The notes under the pieces are model-generated. The model was not told the DNA's origin, did no database searches, and worked only from the letters and a program-made list of their open reading frames with translations. Shown in pieces: positions 43,230-51,218 of a stretch of 64,000 bases of DNA; the first letter of the stretch is position 1, and each line of letters opens with the position of its first letter. The position numbers and the translations under genes were made by a program. The DNA comes from Halobacteria archaeon AArc-dxtr1 (lineage in GTDB: Archaea; Halobacteriota; Halobacteria; Halobacteriales; Natrialbaceae): contig JAOPJY010000002.1 of NCBI GenBank assembly GCA_025517425.1, positions 372,001 to 436,000 on the forward strand, given 5' to 3'.

Positions 43230-44102
43230 CTATCCTTGTCCGCGGAAGAATCGTTGGACGCTATTGCAGGCTGCCTGGAGAAGTGCGCCTGTCCCGTCCT
43301 TTTGTCGTTTCCGTTTTGCAGACTCCACGAGCGAGGCAATCTTCTCTTTATCGCACTGTCCCAGCCGGTACCGTCGACTCTTATAGGTGTTTGGTACGAC
43401 GCGGCATGGATTCCGCTCCCATGTAGTGACCTTCTTTCCCTTCACATCATTCAGAAGCTCTGCCCACTGTGCCAAATCCTCATCCGAACTTCCTTGGTGG
43501 AGGATCTTGACGTCTCCTGATGCGAATCCGATAGTGTGAGTCATGAAATTGTACTCCGGGGGAAGCGTTGCGAGGTTGACGTCCGATTCGAACAATGCAA
43601 CGCGGAGTGCCGGCTGGTTACGTTCGTATCCGAACGTCTCGTAGTATTTTTGCCAAGATTCGAACAGTGATCGGACACGTTTGGTATCTCTGAAGGCAAT
43701 GACCCCGCTGTTGTACTCAGGGAACGCTTCGGGAACGTTGATACCCTTTGATTCATAGAACTCCTGATGGTACCAGGCTCGCGCTTCATTGTGAGCCATT
43801 GCGATCTCGGCACGGTCAAGCACCTCAAAAACGTCCGTAATATCTCGACACACGTAGGTGTCTGCATCGAGAAAAAGAGTTTCGTCGAACAATATTTCCT
43901 CCGGCGTGAGGATCGAGTCGCCCTTGTCCTGTATGGGTCGGTCTAGTTTCACCACCTGATCGAAGGCAGATCTATCGACCTCCTCGTCAGAAATAAGAGC
44001 GACGGGAAGCTCGGGATTATGGGTCCTAACACTCTCAGCCGATCGGGTGGCGGCCTCAATAAATGGCTCCCCGGAAGCAACATACACGACCCCGTGCGAC
44101 AT
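43230..44102 (-). CDS. GT8-like glycosyltransferase / nucleotide-diphospho-sugar transferase
   Basis: 290 residues from the ATG at 44100-44102 (MSHGVVYVASGEPFIEAATR); an upstream ATG at 44129 is also open. EILFDETLFLDADTYVCRDI contains the D-x-D that binds metal and nucleotide. PEYNSGVIAFRDTKRVRSLF with FESWQKYYE is the acceptor-side motif of this group. NFMTHTIGFASGDVKILHQG is the later histidine region. The basic C-terminus (SAKRKRQKDG) may touch the membrane. It would transfer one sugar with retention. Confidence 0.82.
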   Translation of the reverse strand: MSHGVVYVASGEPFIEAATRSAESVRTHNPELPVALISDEEVDRSAFDQVVKLDRPIQDKGDSILTPEEILFDETLFLDADTYVCRDITDVFEVLDRAEIAMAHNEARAWYHQEFYESKGINVPEAFPEYNSGVIAFRDTKRVRSLFESWQKYYETFGYERNQPALRVALFESDVNLATLPPEYNFMTHTIGFASGDVKILHQGSSDEDLAQWAELLNDVKGKKVTTWERNPCRVVPNTYKSRRYRLGQCDKEKIASLVESAKRKRQKDGTGALLQAACNSVQRFFRGQG

Positions 44103-44284
44103 AACTGAAGGATATTCAGTCAGGTTCATCAGTCTTGTGAAAGATTAGGCGGCTTTGTCTCGTACGAAGACTGGCATACTTCGTTGCTGACCGGACGTCT
44201 CTTCCCGAGGAGTCGGGGTCAGCGAGTTGTAGTGGTCCGACCAGAATTGATTAATAGGTCCGTGATCAACACATTCGATACCGA

Positions 44285-45088
44285 ATGCCCAAGCTCCTCT
44301 CGCTGCCTAGTATGATCTACAAATCTCTCACTCGAATGGCTTGCGTCGGTCAAGATTTGTTCCGTCGACTCAAGCACTTGTTATACTATGGACGAGCGGC
44401 GCCTAGCCCCTACCGTATTCTCTGGGTGGATCCCAACGATGTGGAGCACAAGATCGTCCCCCGCTTCTACCGTAACATTGGAGAGTGCGGGACGTACGTC
44501 ATTAGTGGTGATTGGGATCGTCGTATTACCGACGACCCGCTCTACTACCACATGGATGCCTCAGCGAAATACGAAAAGCCCCATCTGTTCAACTTCGAAA
44601 ACTACGATCTGTACCAGTGTCTTTTGGAACACTTTCGAGATGGGAATCCATGGAAGCAGACGGCGTTTTACGCACGAGTCAAGAAGGAACGGTGTAAAGG
44701 ACGGAGGCCGTCAGGTCGGTACAGTGCCGAAAGAATCGACAGTACTCTCAAGCGACTTGATGAACTCTACGATCACATTCTGAACGGTGGTTATCGCACC
44801 CAACGCGACATGAACCGTGGTCGGTTGATACTTAACCCCCCAGAACTAGGCGAGATCACCGTCGCGATCGGTCGTACAGGCGAGATTATTGAGTGTGGCG
44901 GCGGACAGCATCGTTTAATGATCGCGAAGATTCTCGACTTGGATTCTGTTCCCGTCCGCGTTTTCGTCCGTCACTCCATGTGGCAGAAAGTACGGTGTGA
45001 GGTAGAAGCTGCATCTGATTACTCAGAACTATCTGATATAGCCTCGTCAAAATTAGAACATCCCGATATGGTCCCTATGACTGGTTAA
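44285..45088 (+). CDS. ParB/sulfiredoxin-fold-like protein of the glycan island, paralogue A
   Basis: 267 residues. The ordered motifs shared with three other proteins in this window are YRILWVDPNDVEHKIVP, VISGDWDRR, PWKQTAFYARV, NGGYRTQRDM, EITVAIGRTGEIIECGGGQH, RLMIAKIL, VRVFVRHSMWQKV and LEHPDMV. The IGRxGxx...G/D-x-H/N-R-x-x-x-A-K block resembles the ParB-type fold in which GxHR-like residues bind a nucleotide. Known relatives of that fold include ParB CTPases, sulfiredoxin and small-molecule kinases. A nuclease or partition role is unlikely in this context. I infer a cytoplasmic enzyme or regulator for glycan or lipid intermediates. Confidence 0.7.
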   Translation: MPKLLSLPSMIYKSLTRMACVGQDLFRRLKHLLYYGRAAPSPYRILWVDPNDVEHKIVPRFYRNIGECGTYVISGDWDRRITDDPLYYHMDASAKYEKPHLFNFENYDLYQCLLEHFRDGNPWKQTAFYARVKKERCKGRRPSGRYSAERIDSTLKRLDELYDHILNGGYRTQRDMNRGRLILNPPELGEITVAIGRTGEIIECGGGQHRLMIAKILDLDSVPVRVFVRHSMWQKVRCEVEAASDYSELSDIASSKLEHPDMVPMTG

Positions 45089-45401
45089 TCTGTGGCCGAT
45101 CTATTTGACCTTCTGTATAGTATTGGAAATAGCATATTAAGGCGATGTCGTGGCGGTGTTTAGCTACGCGAAGCCCAACAGGTTACCCGCTAACAGGTGG
45201 GAATCGAAAGGGAACAAGGATCGTGGGGCGAACCGATGCAAGGACGGCCGTAGGCCGCGCGCAGCGAGGTGCAGGCCACTGGCGCGAGGGGCTTTCGGAA
45301 ACGTTGGACTCGTTCCTTCATCGCACCGAATCTGTTTAACCAAACACGACCGATGCGGTAGACGCAATATAGATAAGTGTTGCAACCAACGGTTCTCGCG
45401 A
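45089..45401. other. Intergenic stretch with a GC-rich, structured core
   Basis: About 310 bases. The part 45165-45330 is GC-rich between AT-rich flanks and has small dyads (for example GGCCGTAGGCC). An open frame runs through into the next gene, but its translation is basic and low quality, so I start that gene at 45402. It may be an IS scar or an RNA; neither can be shown. Confidence 0.35.
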
Positions 45402-46322
45402 ATGAGGATTCTTCGTAACGCTTGGAATCTCTACCGAACTGACGGGCTTGAGGCTGTATTCGATCGAGCGCATCACAAACTCACCCGTGGTGACTGGGGC
45501 CCCACATTTCGCGGACTGGTCGGTGATACTCTGCACCAACAACTCCTAATGTACAAACGCTTGGGATACTGGCCCAAAGTTAGGAACCCCCGCACGTTCA
45601 ACGAGAAGGTCATTCATCGGAAGCTCTACACTGACGACGACCGCTTCGCGAGGGTTGAGGACAAGTGGGCTGTGCGTGATTACGTTGCAGAACGAATCGG
45701 AGATCACGTGTTGCCCGATGTGCATCACGTCACCGATGATCCGGAGACGATTCCCTTCGACTCACTCCCTGAGGAGTTTGTAGTGAAGCCAACACACCTC
45801 AGTGGACCAGTGATTATCATTGATGAGGATGACACCCCGGACCATCAGAGGATCAAACAGGAATGTCTTAATTGGCTTGATCAGGTCCACGGTGAGCTGA
45901 AACACGAATACTGGTATCAGGAGATAGAGCCTCGGATCCTCGTAGAGGAGCGGCTACACGGAACTGACGGGGTCGTCCCTCGTGATTTCAAGTTCTTCGT
46001 ATTTCACGGTCGGGTGGAGTTCGTCGAGGTCGATTCCGACAGGCACGAAAACCACACCCGGCGATTCTACAACAGGGACTGGACGCCCCAAGAGTTCGAA
46101 CTCTTATACCCGCTTGGACCTGAGATCAAGGCCCCCGATCATCTTGAGGACATGATCGCTATTGCAGAAACCCTCGGAAGTGGGTTCGATTTCATCCGGG
46201 TTGACCTCTATGACGCTGTTGGAAGAGGGATTGTATTCGGAGAACTGACCGTTGCACCAGGATCCGGAGGCGAGGAATTCCGTCCACGGGAATACGATTT
46301 TGAATTTGGCGAGCTATGGTGA
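45402..46322 (+). CDS. TupA-like ATP-grasp protein of polysaccharide biosynthesis
   Basis: 306 residues from the ATG at 45402 (MRILRNAWNLYRTDGLEAVF). YKRLGYWPKVRNPRTFNEKV with IHRKLYTDDD is the characteristic start of the ATP-grasp TupA domain. EEFVVKPTHLSGPVIIIDED is the nucleotide-binding lysine region. PRILVEERL and PRDFKFFVFHGRVEFVEVDS, then the acidic FDFIRVDLYDAVGRGIVFGE with ELTVAPGSGGEEF, are the later ATP/metal ligands. The family is named after a Bacillus teichuronopeptide gene and ligates carboxylates to amines. Attachment of an amino acid or peptide to the glycan is the natural inference. Confidence 0.88.
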   Translation: MRILRNAWNLYRTDGLEAVFDRAHHKLTRGDWGPTFRGLVGDTLHQQLLMYKRLGYWPKVRNPRTFNEKVIHRKLYTDDDRFARVEDKWAVRDYVAERIGDHVLPDVHHVTDDPETIPFDSLPEEFVVKPTHLSGPVIIIDEDDTPDHQRIKQECLNWLDQVHGELKHEYWYQEIEPRILVEERLHGTDGVVPRDFKFFVFHGRVEFVEVDSDRHENHTRRFYNRDWTPQEFELLYPLGPEIKAPDHLEDMIAIAETLGSGFDFIRVDLYDAVGRGIVFGELTVAPGSGGEEFRPREYDFEFGELW

Positions 46323-46415
46323 CATTGGACAACATTCGATAACTTAATTCGGATCTTTACAGACTCAACCAACACAATTTTGCTAGTTGATCTCTTGACT
46401 GGACAGCGACCGACC

Positions 46416-46641
46416 AAGACTCAGCACCTTACAAAGTATCCTCATCGAACTGTCGCTGAAGCGTGAGTTACTGACGAACAGAACTGAAATTGTCCTCTCC
46501 ATATTGATCTCGACATCAAGAGACAGGAAGCCGTCGCAGTCGGCGGAATGGATCTTCAAAACACAAATCCGGCTTTGGTTCGTCGGTAATTCACGGTCCA
46601 GCGTCAGTTAGCTTCGGATGCTTTGTGAGGTGCTGAGACTT
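46416..46641. mobile_element. 226-bp foldback (MITE-like) element
   Basis: The first 64 bases (from AAGACTCAGCACC) align without gaps to the reverse complement of the last 64 bases (AAGTCTCAGCACC) with 12 mismatches, about 81% identity. Weaker complementarity continues toward the centre. No open frame is present. Long imperfect inverted arms and small size are typical of a foldback MITE. No target duplication could be confirmed. Confidence 0.6.
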
Positions 46642-46712
46642 GATGACCAACAATTTCATAGTAGCCCCATTGACTCGCAAGACATCAAGGGTGTCCCACA
46701 TCTATTAATTAT

Positions 46713-47497
46713 CTACCCCATTCCAGACGTGTCAATCAGTTCTTGTAGGTCTGGATGATCTAGATGCTGTCTTACCTTTTTATCAAGTTGTGATATATCG
46801 TCGGCCTTTGCGACCGAATCTCGAACGTCCTGCCATTTTTGATGTCGGACAAGGACCCGCACCGGTATCTCATTCAGCCCTAGTTCATTCGACAGTTCAG
46901 GGTAATTGGTCCGCAAAGTTTTAATGATTGAAAAACGGTGTTTTCCATCGTCGAAGATGATCCGTCCGCTTCGTCCGATATTCACTTCAATTTCAAATTT
47001 TTCAGGAGGAGACAACCAGTTAAAGTTAGACCCACTCTCTCTCTCTCTCTCTCTCTCTCCAAATCTGAGATATGGTGTTGTGAAAGATATCCGTTATTCT
47101 TTATACTGGCTAGCAGGTCTCTAAGTTTTTGTTTTCTGTTTTCCGCCTTCCATTGACCTTTTGTATCGAGATCATATGTGTATCGAGGAGTGTCATCCCA
47201 GGAACATTCATTCAGTATCCAATCTCTTACACAAGTATAAAACCTGTAATTTTTCACTTTATAAATACCGCGATCTCTACCGGTGAGTTTCGTAACGTTG
47301 ATTGACTTTTCGTGACATTCTTGATCCCATTCACCGCCAATTATATGTGTACCCCGATTTGAAATTTCATTGTGGAATTTTGGAAGACAAACCCACTTAA
47401 TGTCGGCAGGATCCACATATAGTAGTTTGTATGGTTGAGGTGCTGAACGGCCGTATTTGGCAACGTGTTTACCATATCTCAACAGAGACCGTACCAT
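46713..47497 (-). pseudogene. ParB-fold-like paralogue B, frameshifted at a (GA)12 tract (candidate phase-OFF allele)
   Basis: From the ATG at 47495-47497 the frame gives MVRSLLRYGKHVAKYGRSAP, QPYKLLYVDPADIKW, IIGGEWDQE, SWDDTPRYTYD and NNGYLSQHHI. It then runs through ERERERER and ends at a stop 20 codons later. The remaining domain lies in another frame: SPPEKFEIEVNIGRSGRIIF, DDGKHRFSIIKTL, VRVLVRHQKWQDV, LDHPDLQEL, ending at 46713. With one GA unit fewer the two parts join to 260 residues, the same length as paralogue D (260) and close to A (267). The gene is therefore intact apart from the repeat count. It is AT-rich and lies 15 bases downstream of the PP-loop gene, in the same direction. 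Confidence 0.85.
47035..47058 (-). repeat. Dinucleotide tract, 12 CT (coding-strand GA) units
   Basis: Twelve uninterrupted units lie inside the coding region of paralogue B. Eleven or fourteen units restore the reading frame; twelve or thirteen break it. Simple repeats this long are rare in haloarchaeal genes. Confidence 0.95.
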
Positions 47498-47512
47498 TAT
47501 AATTGATATTTT

Positions 47513-48820
47513 TCACAACAGCAACCTTGTATATATCGACTTGACGTAAAACGCTAATAGGGGCGATTTCTGTAAAAGGTGACGATAGACCTCCTGTTTT
47601 GAGGAATAGTTGGGCATGGATGGATTCTGTTCCAATCTTGATAGTTCTTCCGTATTGAGCCAGTTGTAAAAATCTAATTCTTTGGCAGATAGCCCATTAA
47701 TTGATTCATTTGGTTTCCTAGGCAAACTGTTTTGAATATCTTCCCAGAATTGTCGGTTTACTTCGTCCATCTCCCATTCTCCCGACAATATTTTCAATCG
47801 TATATCGTTCAGTTCAAGTTTGGGATTCCTGTACCCATAGTGCTTTGGTTGAATTCCTTCAAGAAGCATGGCTGCTAAGTTCCTCGCACAATGGAAGCAC
47901 TCACCACAGGGATACGGTTCACAGGACTGAATGTACAATTCTGGATTTCGGTTTGACAAGAAGTCTGATATCAGTTTCCACTTTTTTTGCCTTCCTGTTT
48001 GGGAGAGATCATGTTTGGCCGTCCCACTCGTCCAAGCTAATTGATTTATTAGTTCTGGTGCTGTCGCCCATCGGATTGAACACTGATCGGTGAATGATGA
48101 TGGAACATACAATTTCCCATATCCTTCCTGATAACATATTGGGATTGAGATCGCTGTGAACCAAAGCCCGTGATTGACCTTCTGCCACCAACTATAGCCA
48201 TTTAACACTCTTCTGTACAATAAATTGACGGAGTTGTAGTCTACAACTCTTTTATTCGTCGCATCTATGCTATTAAAATCTACTTCCTCAAACTCCGCGA
48301 ACGATCTGGCGTTATCCTTCAGGCGTTTATATTCCAGATCCTCGTCGTAGTCAGTGCTCTTGTACTCGACGAAAATCAGTCCAGGGCTCTCGTCTCTGTG
48401 TTCGATGTATGAGGCGAGTCCGTCGACGCCACCACTGAACAGTGTCGCCGACGATGTGGAGTTCGCCCGTCGCTCCTTGACAGCGGCCTCGTACTCGCAG
48501 GTGATGTTATTACCTCCCGTTCCGAAGTTTAATTCGGGGTAGAGCTCGTCTAGAATTTCGCGTGCAGTCTGCAGGGACTCCCCGAAAGTCGGGTCGAGTG
48601 TGGGTACGACGATTTCGATATCCTCGGTCCAGGCGATCGGAGCGACGCTAGCCACGAAGGGAATCGTAGCGATGCCAATGGGGATGTCCTCGACATCCCT
48701 ATCGTAGCCGATGACGTAGTCGGTCCCCCTGAAAAGGTGGTGAAGTCGTCTGTCGTACTCATACTTGTATCGAATCTCAGTGCCCTTGAGTTCGACGTCT
48801 GTGAGGTGTATAGATGGCAT
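47513..48820 (-). CDS. QueC-like PP-loop ATPase with zinc site, in glycan island
   Basis: 435 residues. SSATLFSGGVDGLASYIEHR is the PP-loop (SGGxD-type) that binds ATP and adenylates a substrate. The later ELYIQSCEPYPCGECFHCAR is a four-cysteine zinc site of the CG-x-C-x2-C type seen in QueC. An extra N-terminal about 100 residues (HLTDVELKGTEIRYKYEYDR) and a helical C-terminus are not part of normal QueC (about 220-240 residues). So it is not the queuosine/archaeosine enzyme itself but a specialised relative. By analogy it could activate a carboxylate and add nitrogen, making a nitrile or amide on a glycan precursor. The 3' half is AT-rich and the 5' part has higher GC, suggesting a composite history. 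Confidence 0.78.
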   Translation of the reverse strand: MPSIHLTDVELKGTEIRYKYEYDRRLHHLFRGTDYVIGYDRDVEDIPIGIATIPFVASVAPIAWTEDIEIVVPTLDPTFGESLQTAREILDELYPELNFGTGGNNITCEYEAAVKERRANSTSSATLFSGGVDGLASYIEHRDESPGLIFVEYKSTDYDEDLEYKRLKDNARSFAEFEEVDFNSIDATNKRVVDYNSVNLLYRRVLNGYSWWQKVNHGLWFTAISIPICYQEGYGKLYVPSSFTDQCSIRWATAPELINQLAWTSGTAKHDLSQTGRQKKWKLISDFLSNRNPELYIQSCEPYPCGECFHCARNLAAMLLEGIQPKHYGYRNPKLELNDIRLKILSGEWEMDEVNRQFWEDIQNSLPRKPNESINGLSAKELDFYNWLNTEELSRLEQNPSMPNYSSKQEVYRHLLQKSPLLAFYVKSIYTRLLL

Positions 48821-48886
48821 TTATTGATCCAAAGAGGAGCACGACGCACCATCAAGTTACTGGATTGATGATGAATCCGTTGGATC

Positions 48887-49445
48887 GATACCGTCTATTT
48901 AGTGCAGTTTGAGAAGCAAGCAGGTCGTAGAGGTGGGTTTGGTCATGCGGCTCGCAGACCTGCTCAACGAGTCATATGCGGCGGAATTTAATGAAGCTTG
49001 GAAGCGTGAGCGAGCAGCGACGCCCGTCAAGGTGTTCACCGCAGGCACCATTCGACCGGGTGTTCGCTCCGAGAGGTACAACCGATTGTCCGCTTGTTCG
49101 GCATCGAACTCCGTCATCAAGCGGTCTGGAACTTCATCCGTCGTTATTTTAATATCATTCCAGACCCGGCGAGGGCGAAGCCTTCGCGGGTCGAAGTTAG
49201 TAAGACTGCTGTCAAGATCAACGACGATTGGTCTTGTGTGTACGCTGCAGCCGACCTCAAATCGTGGCTGATTCACGGTGTGGCAGTGTTCGAACGGTGA
49301 GGCACCGATCCAGCTGCTGCATTCTTGCACCGACTCATCGAGAAACACAGCTTCGGAGAGATCGTATTTCTCGCGGAGTCCATGCAGGAACGCAGCTGCT
49401 GGATCAGTGCCGTGGCAGCCAAACAACTGGGATCGAGAATGCACG
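48887..49445 (+). mobile_element. IS6-family remnant with frameshifts and an internal palindrome
   Basis: An IS6-like end (about 48887, continuing GTGCAGTTTGAGAAGC as at 10685) is followed by ATG 48944, MRLADLLNESYAAEFNEAWK and RERAATPVKVFTAG. Then, in other frames, come LRHQAVWNFIRRYF and TAVKINDDWSCVYAAADLKS, and after a stop GTDPAAAFLHRLIEKHSFGE. The first catalytic aspartate region reads VSKTAVKI instead of the usual VDETAVKI, so it is also catalytically dead. The C-terminal third is missing. Confidence 0.8.
49301..49411. repeat. 111-bp imperfect palindrome inside the IS6 remnant
   Basis: The segment starts GGCACCGATCCAGCTGCTGC and its reverse complement starts GGCACTGATCCAGCAGCTGC. The match continues across the whole length with scattered differences. 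As a result both strands encode a GTDPAAAFLH-like IS6 peptide. It looks like a template-switch or inverted duplication around the natural small hairpin of the IS6 sequence. Confidence 0.75.
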
Positions 49446-49502
49446 AATTTACAACAAAGTACCATATTCACAATCTCCTACGCAAGAGCGAAGCGTATAT
49501 TC

Positions 49503-50213
49503 TCACTCATGGAGATCCTGTAAGTCGGGATGGTCACGTAGCTCTGTATGCTCCTCAGAGAGGCCATTATTATAGATTTCAGCTCGAAGTTCTTGCCATT
49601 GTTTGTGTCTATACTTGATTTTTATGGGTATTTCTTCTACGTCAGCAATCTCTGCCATTACTGAACGATGGTTTCCTTGATGTACCATCCATTCTCCATC
49701 TCTGCTAATGCTGGCAGTTATCGTGGAATTCATATTATAGCCATTCGATTTAATATCTTCATAGATGATATCAAGCTCATTGAGATAATCTTCAAAATTG
49801 GATACGGTTTGGGGACCATCTAATCTACCCAACTCTCCGCCCGATTCTAATACCCTAATACCACTCTGGTAATATACAGTATCCTCCCAATCCTTCCCTT
49901 CATTAAATCTTTCAAATAGGCCATAAAAATGACCCTCGACATAATGTGACTTGTTTAAGTCCCATCCCCCATCAAGAATTCCGTAGGGAAGAGCATCATC
50001 GGGTATACACGAACTTCCAATGTGGTGGTTTATATTCTCCGGTTGGACAAGCAATGGTTCGCTTGGTATTCGTCTTCTACCTGGGTATTTGAGGTTATAT
50101 ATAAGCCTATAAAATATTCTATGAATTATAAATTGGTTTGACTTGTTCAATAGTTCAATCACTCCCTCTTGACGGAGTATCTTAAGAGATCTCTTTGCGT
50201 AGTGAGTTGCCAT
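49503..50213 (-). CDS. ParB-fold-like paralogue C, AT-rich
   Basis: 236 residues from the ATG at 50211-50213 (MATHYAKRSLKILRQEGVIE); the frame is open to 50336, but the family-like start is here. The shared motifs are SEPLLVQPENI, ILDGGWDLN, DWEDTVYYQSGIRV, SNGYNMN, ISRDGEWMVHQGNHRSVMAE, IKIKYRHKQWQEL and LRDHPDLQDL. It is the most diverged member (HQGNHR in place of DDGKHR-type). It is transcribed divergently from paralogue D with about 180 bases between starts. Strong A+T bias suggests separate acquisition from D, despite being its neighbour. Confidence 0.72.
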   Translation of the reverse strand: MATHYAKRSLKILRQEGVIELLNKSNQFIIHRIFYRLIYNLKYPGRRRIPSEPLLVQPENINHHIGSSCIPDDALPYGILDGGWDLNKSHYVEGHFYGLFERFNEGKDWEDTVYYQSGIRVLESGGELGRLDGPQTVSNFEDYLNELDIIYEDIKSNGYNMNSTITASISRDGEWMVHQGNHRSVMAEIADVEEIPIKIKYRHKQWQELRAEIYNNGLSEEHTELRDHPDLQDLHE

Positions 50214-50389
50214 ATTTGAGTACCTAAATGATGTTTTGTAGCTCTCTATTATTTTTCGCCCCGGAATTAAATGATCGTAGCTCAGGAAAAATTCCGGCCG
50301 CGTCGCAATATAGAGTTTGCCTGATGGTTGGATCACGCCATTTAAATTTGTTCGGATTCAGATTCTGGTACTGAGTCACGAACGACAAC

Positions 50390-51172
50390 ATGACGTTCGA
50401 TATTCTCCACAACCTGATCCGGAAGGCCCGAGGTAGAATTCACCGGCGTTCGCTCTCTCAACGGTTCGGGGCGAGCGCCGCACGTCCCGACCGGTTGGTC
50501 TGGATCGATCCCTCTGATGTCGAGTATAAGGTACTCCCATTCTTTACGCAGTCAGTTCCCAACGATAGTGAAACATACGTATTCGATGGGGACTGGGACA
50601 GCCGTTTCGCCGATTCAGACCGAATGTATCCGCAAGACTTTGATGGGCTTCCGGATCAGCGATTGTTGTTACCGGTCGAAAACCTCGACTGGTATCGCTC
50701 GTTCGAGGCGCACTTTGATCGAGGCGTCCCTTGGGAGGAGACGATTGTTTACAAACGTCGAATCGACGAGGGGTTCCAGACGAGCCGGTACGACTCTGTC
50801 GACGGAATGCTTGAGCGCCTTTCGGATCTTGACCAGTTATACGACCACTTGGCCTCCAAGGGATATCTAACCCAGGAAGAGCTCGCACAGCGTGAGGAGG
50901 GTCCGATCTCGCCGCGGGGCTGGCAACACGAGGTAGAGATTGACATCGGTCGTCACGGTGATTTATTCCTCGACGACGGTCGGAACCGTCTGATGATCGC
51001 GAAGCTTCTAAGCCTCCGCGAGATACCCGTTCGAATCCTCGTTCGGCATGAGGGATGGCAACGCGTCAGGGAGGCATACGCCGACGCCTCATCTCCCGAA
51101 GATCTTTCTGAGGACCTGTGGGAGTACCGAAACCACCCCGACCTGACAGACGTCATCGATACTGCGGACTGA
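50390..51172 (+). CDS. ParB-fold-like paralogue D
   Basis: 260 residues with the same order of motifs as A: DRLVWIDPSDVEYKVLP, YVFDGDWDSRF, PWEETIVYKRRID, SKGYLTQEEL, EVEIDIGRHGDLFLDDGRNR, LMIAKLL, VRILVRHEGWQRV and YRNHPDLTDV. GC content and codon use match the host, unlike B and C. No membrane segment or signal peptide is present, so it is cytoplasmic. Function by family inference only. Confidence 0.75.
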   Translation: MTFDILHNLIRKARGRIHRRSLSQRFGASAARPDRLVWIDPSDVEYKVLPFFTQSVPNDSETYVFDGDWDSRFADSDRMYPQDFDGLPDQRLLLPVENLDWYRSFEAHFDRGVPWEETIVYKRRIDEGFQTSRYDSVDGMLERLSDLDQLYDHLASKGYLTQEELAQREEGPISPRGWQHEVEIDIGRHGDLFLDDGRNRLMIAKLLSLREIPVRILVRHEGWQRVREAYADASSPEDLSEDLWEYRNHPDLTDVIDTAD

Positions 51173-51218
51173 TCGCCGTTATCACCGCGGTCGTGACGGC
51201 CACCCGCTGGCATTTCTA

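Noticed and set aside
45150-45401. N-terminal extension of the TupA-like gene by 84 codons
   Set aside because: The translation is basic and unlike the family, whose normal start fits the ATG at 45402.
48899-49471. 190-residue minus-strand open frame with an IS6-like peptide
   Set aside because: The peptide arises from the palindrome at 49301-49411; the rest is antisense of the plus-strand IS6 remnant.
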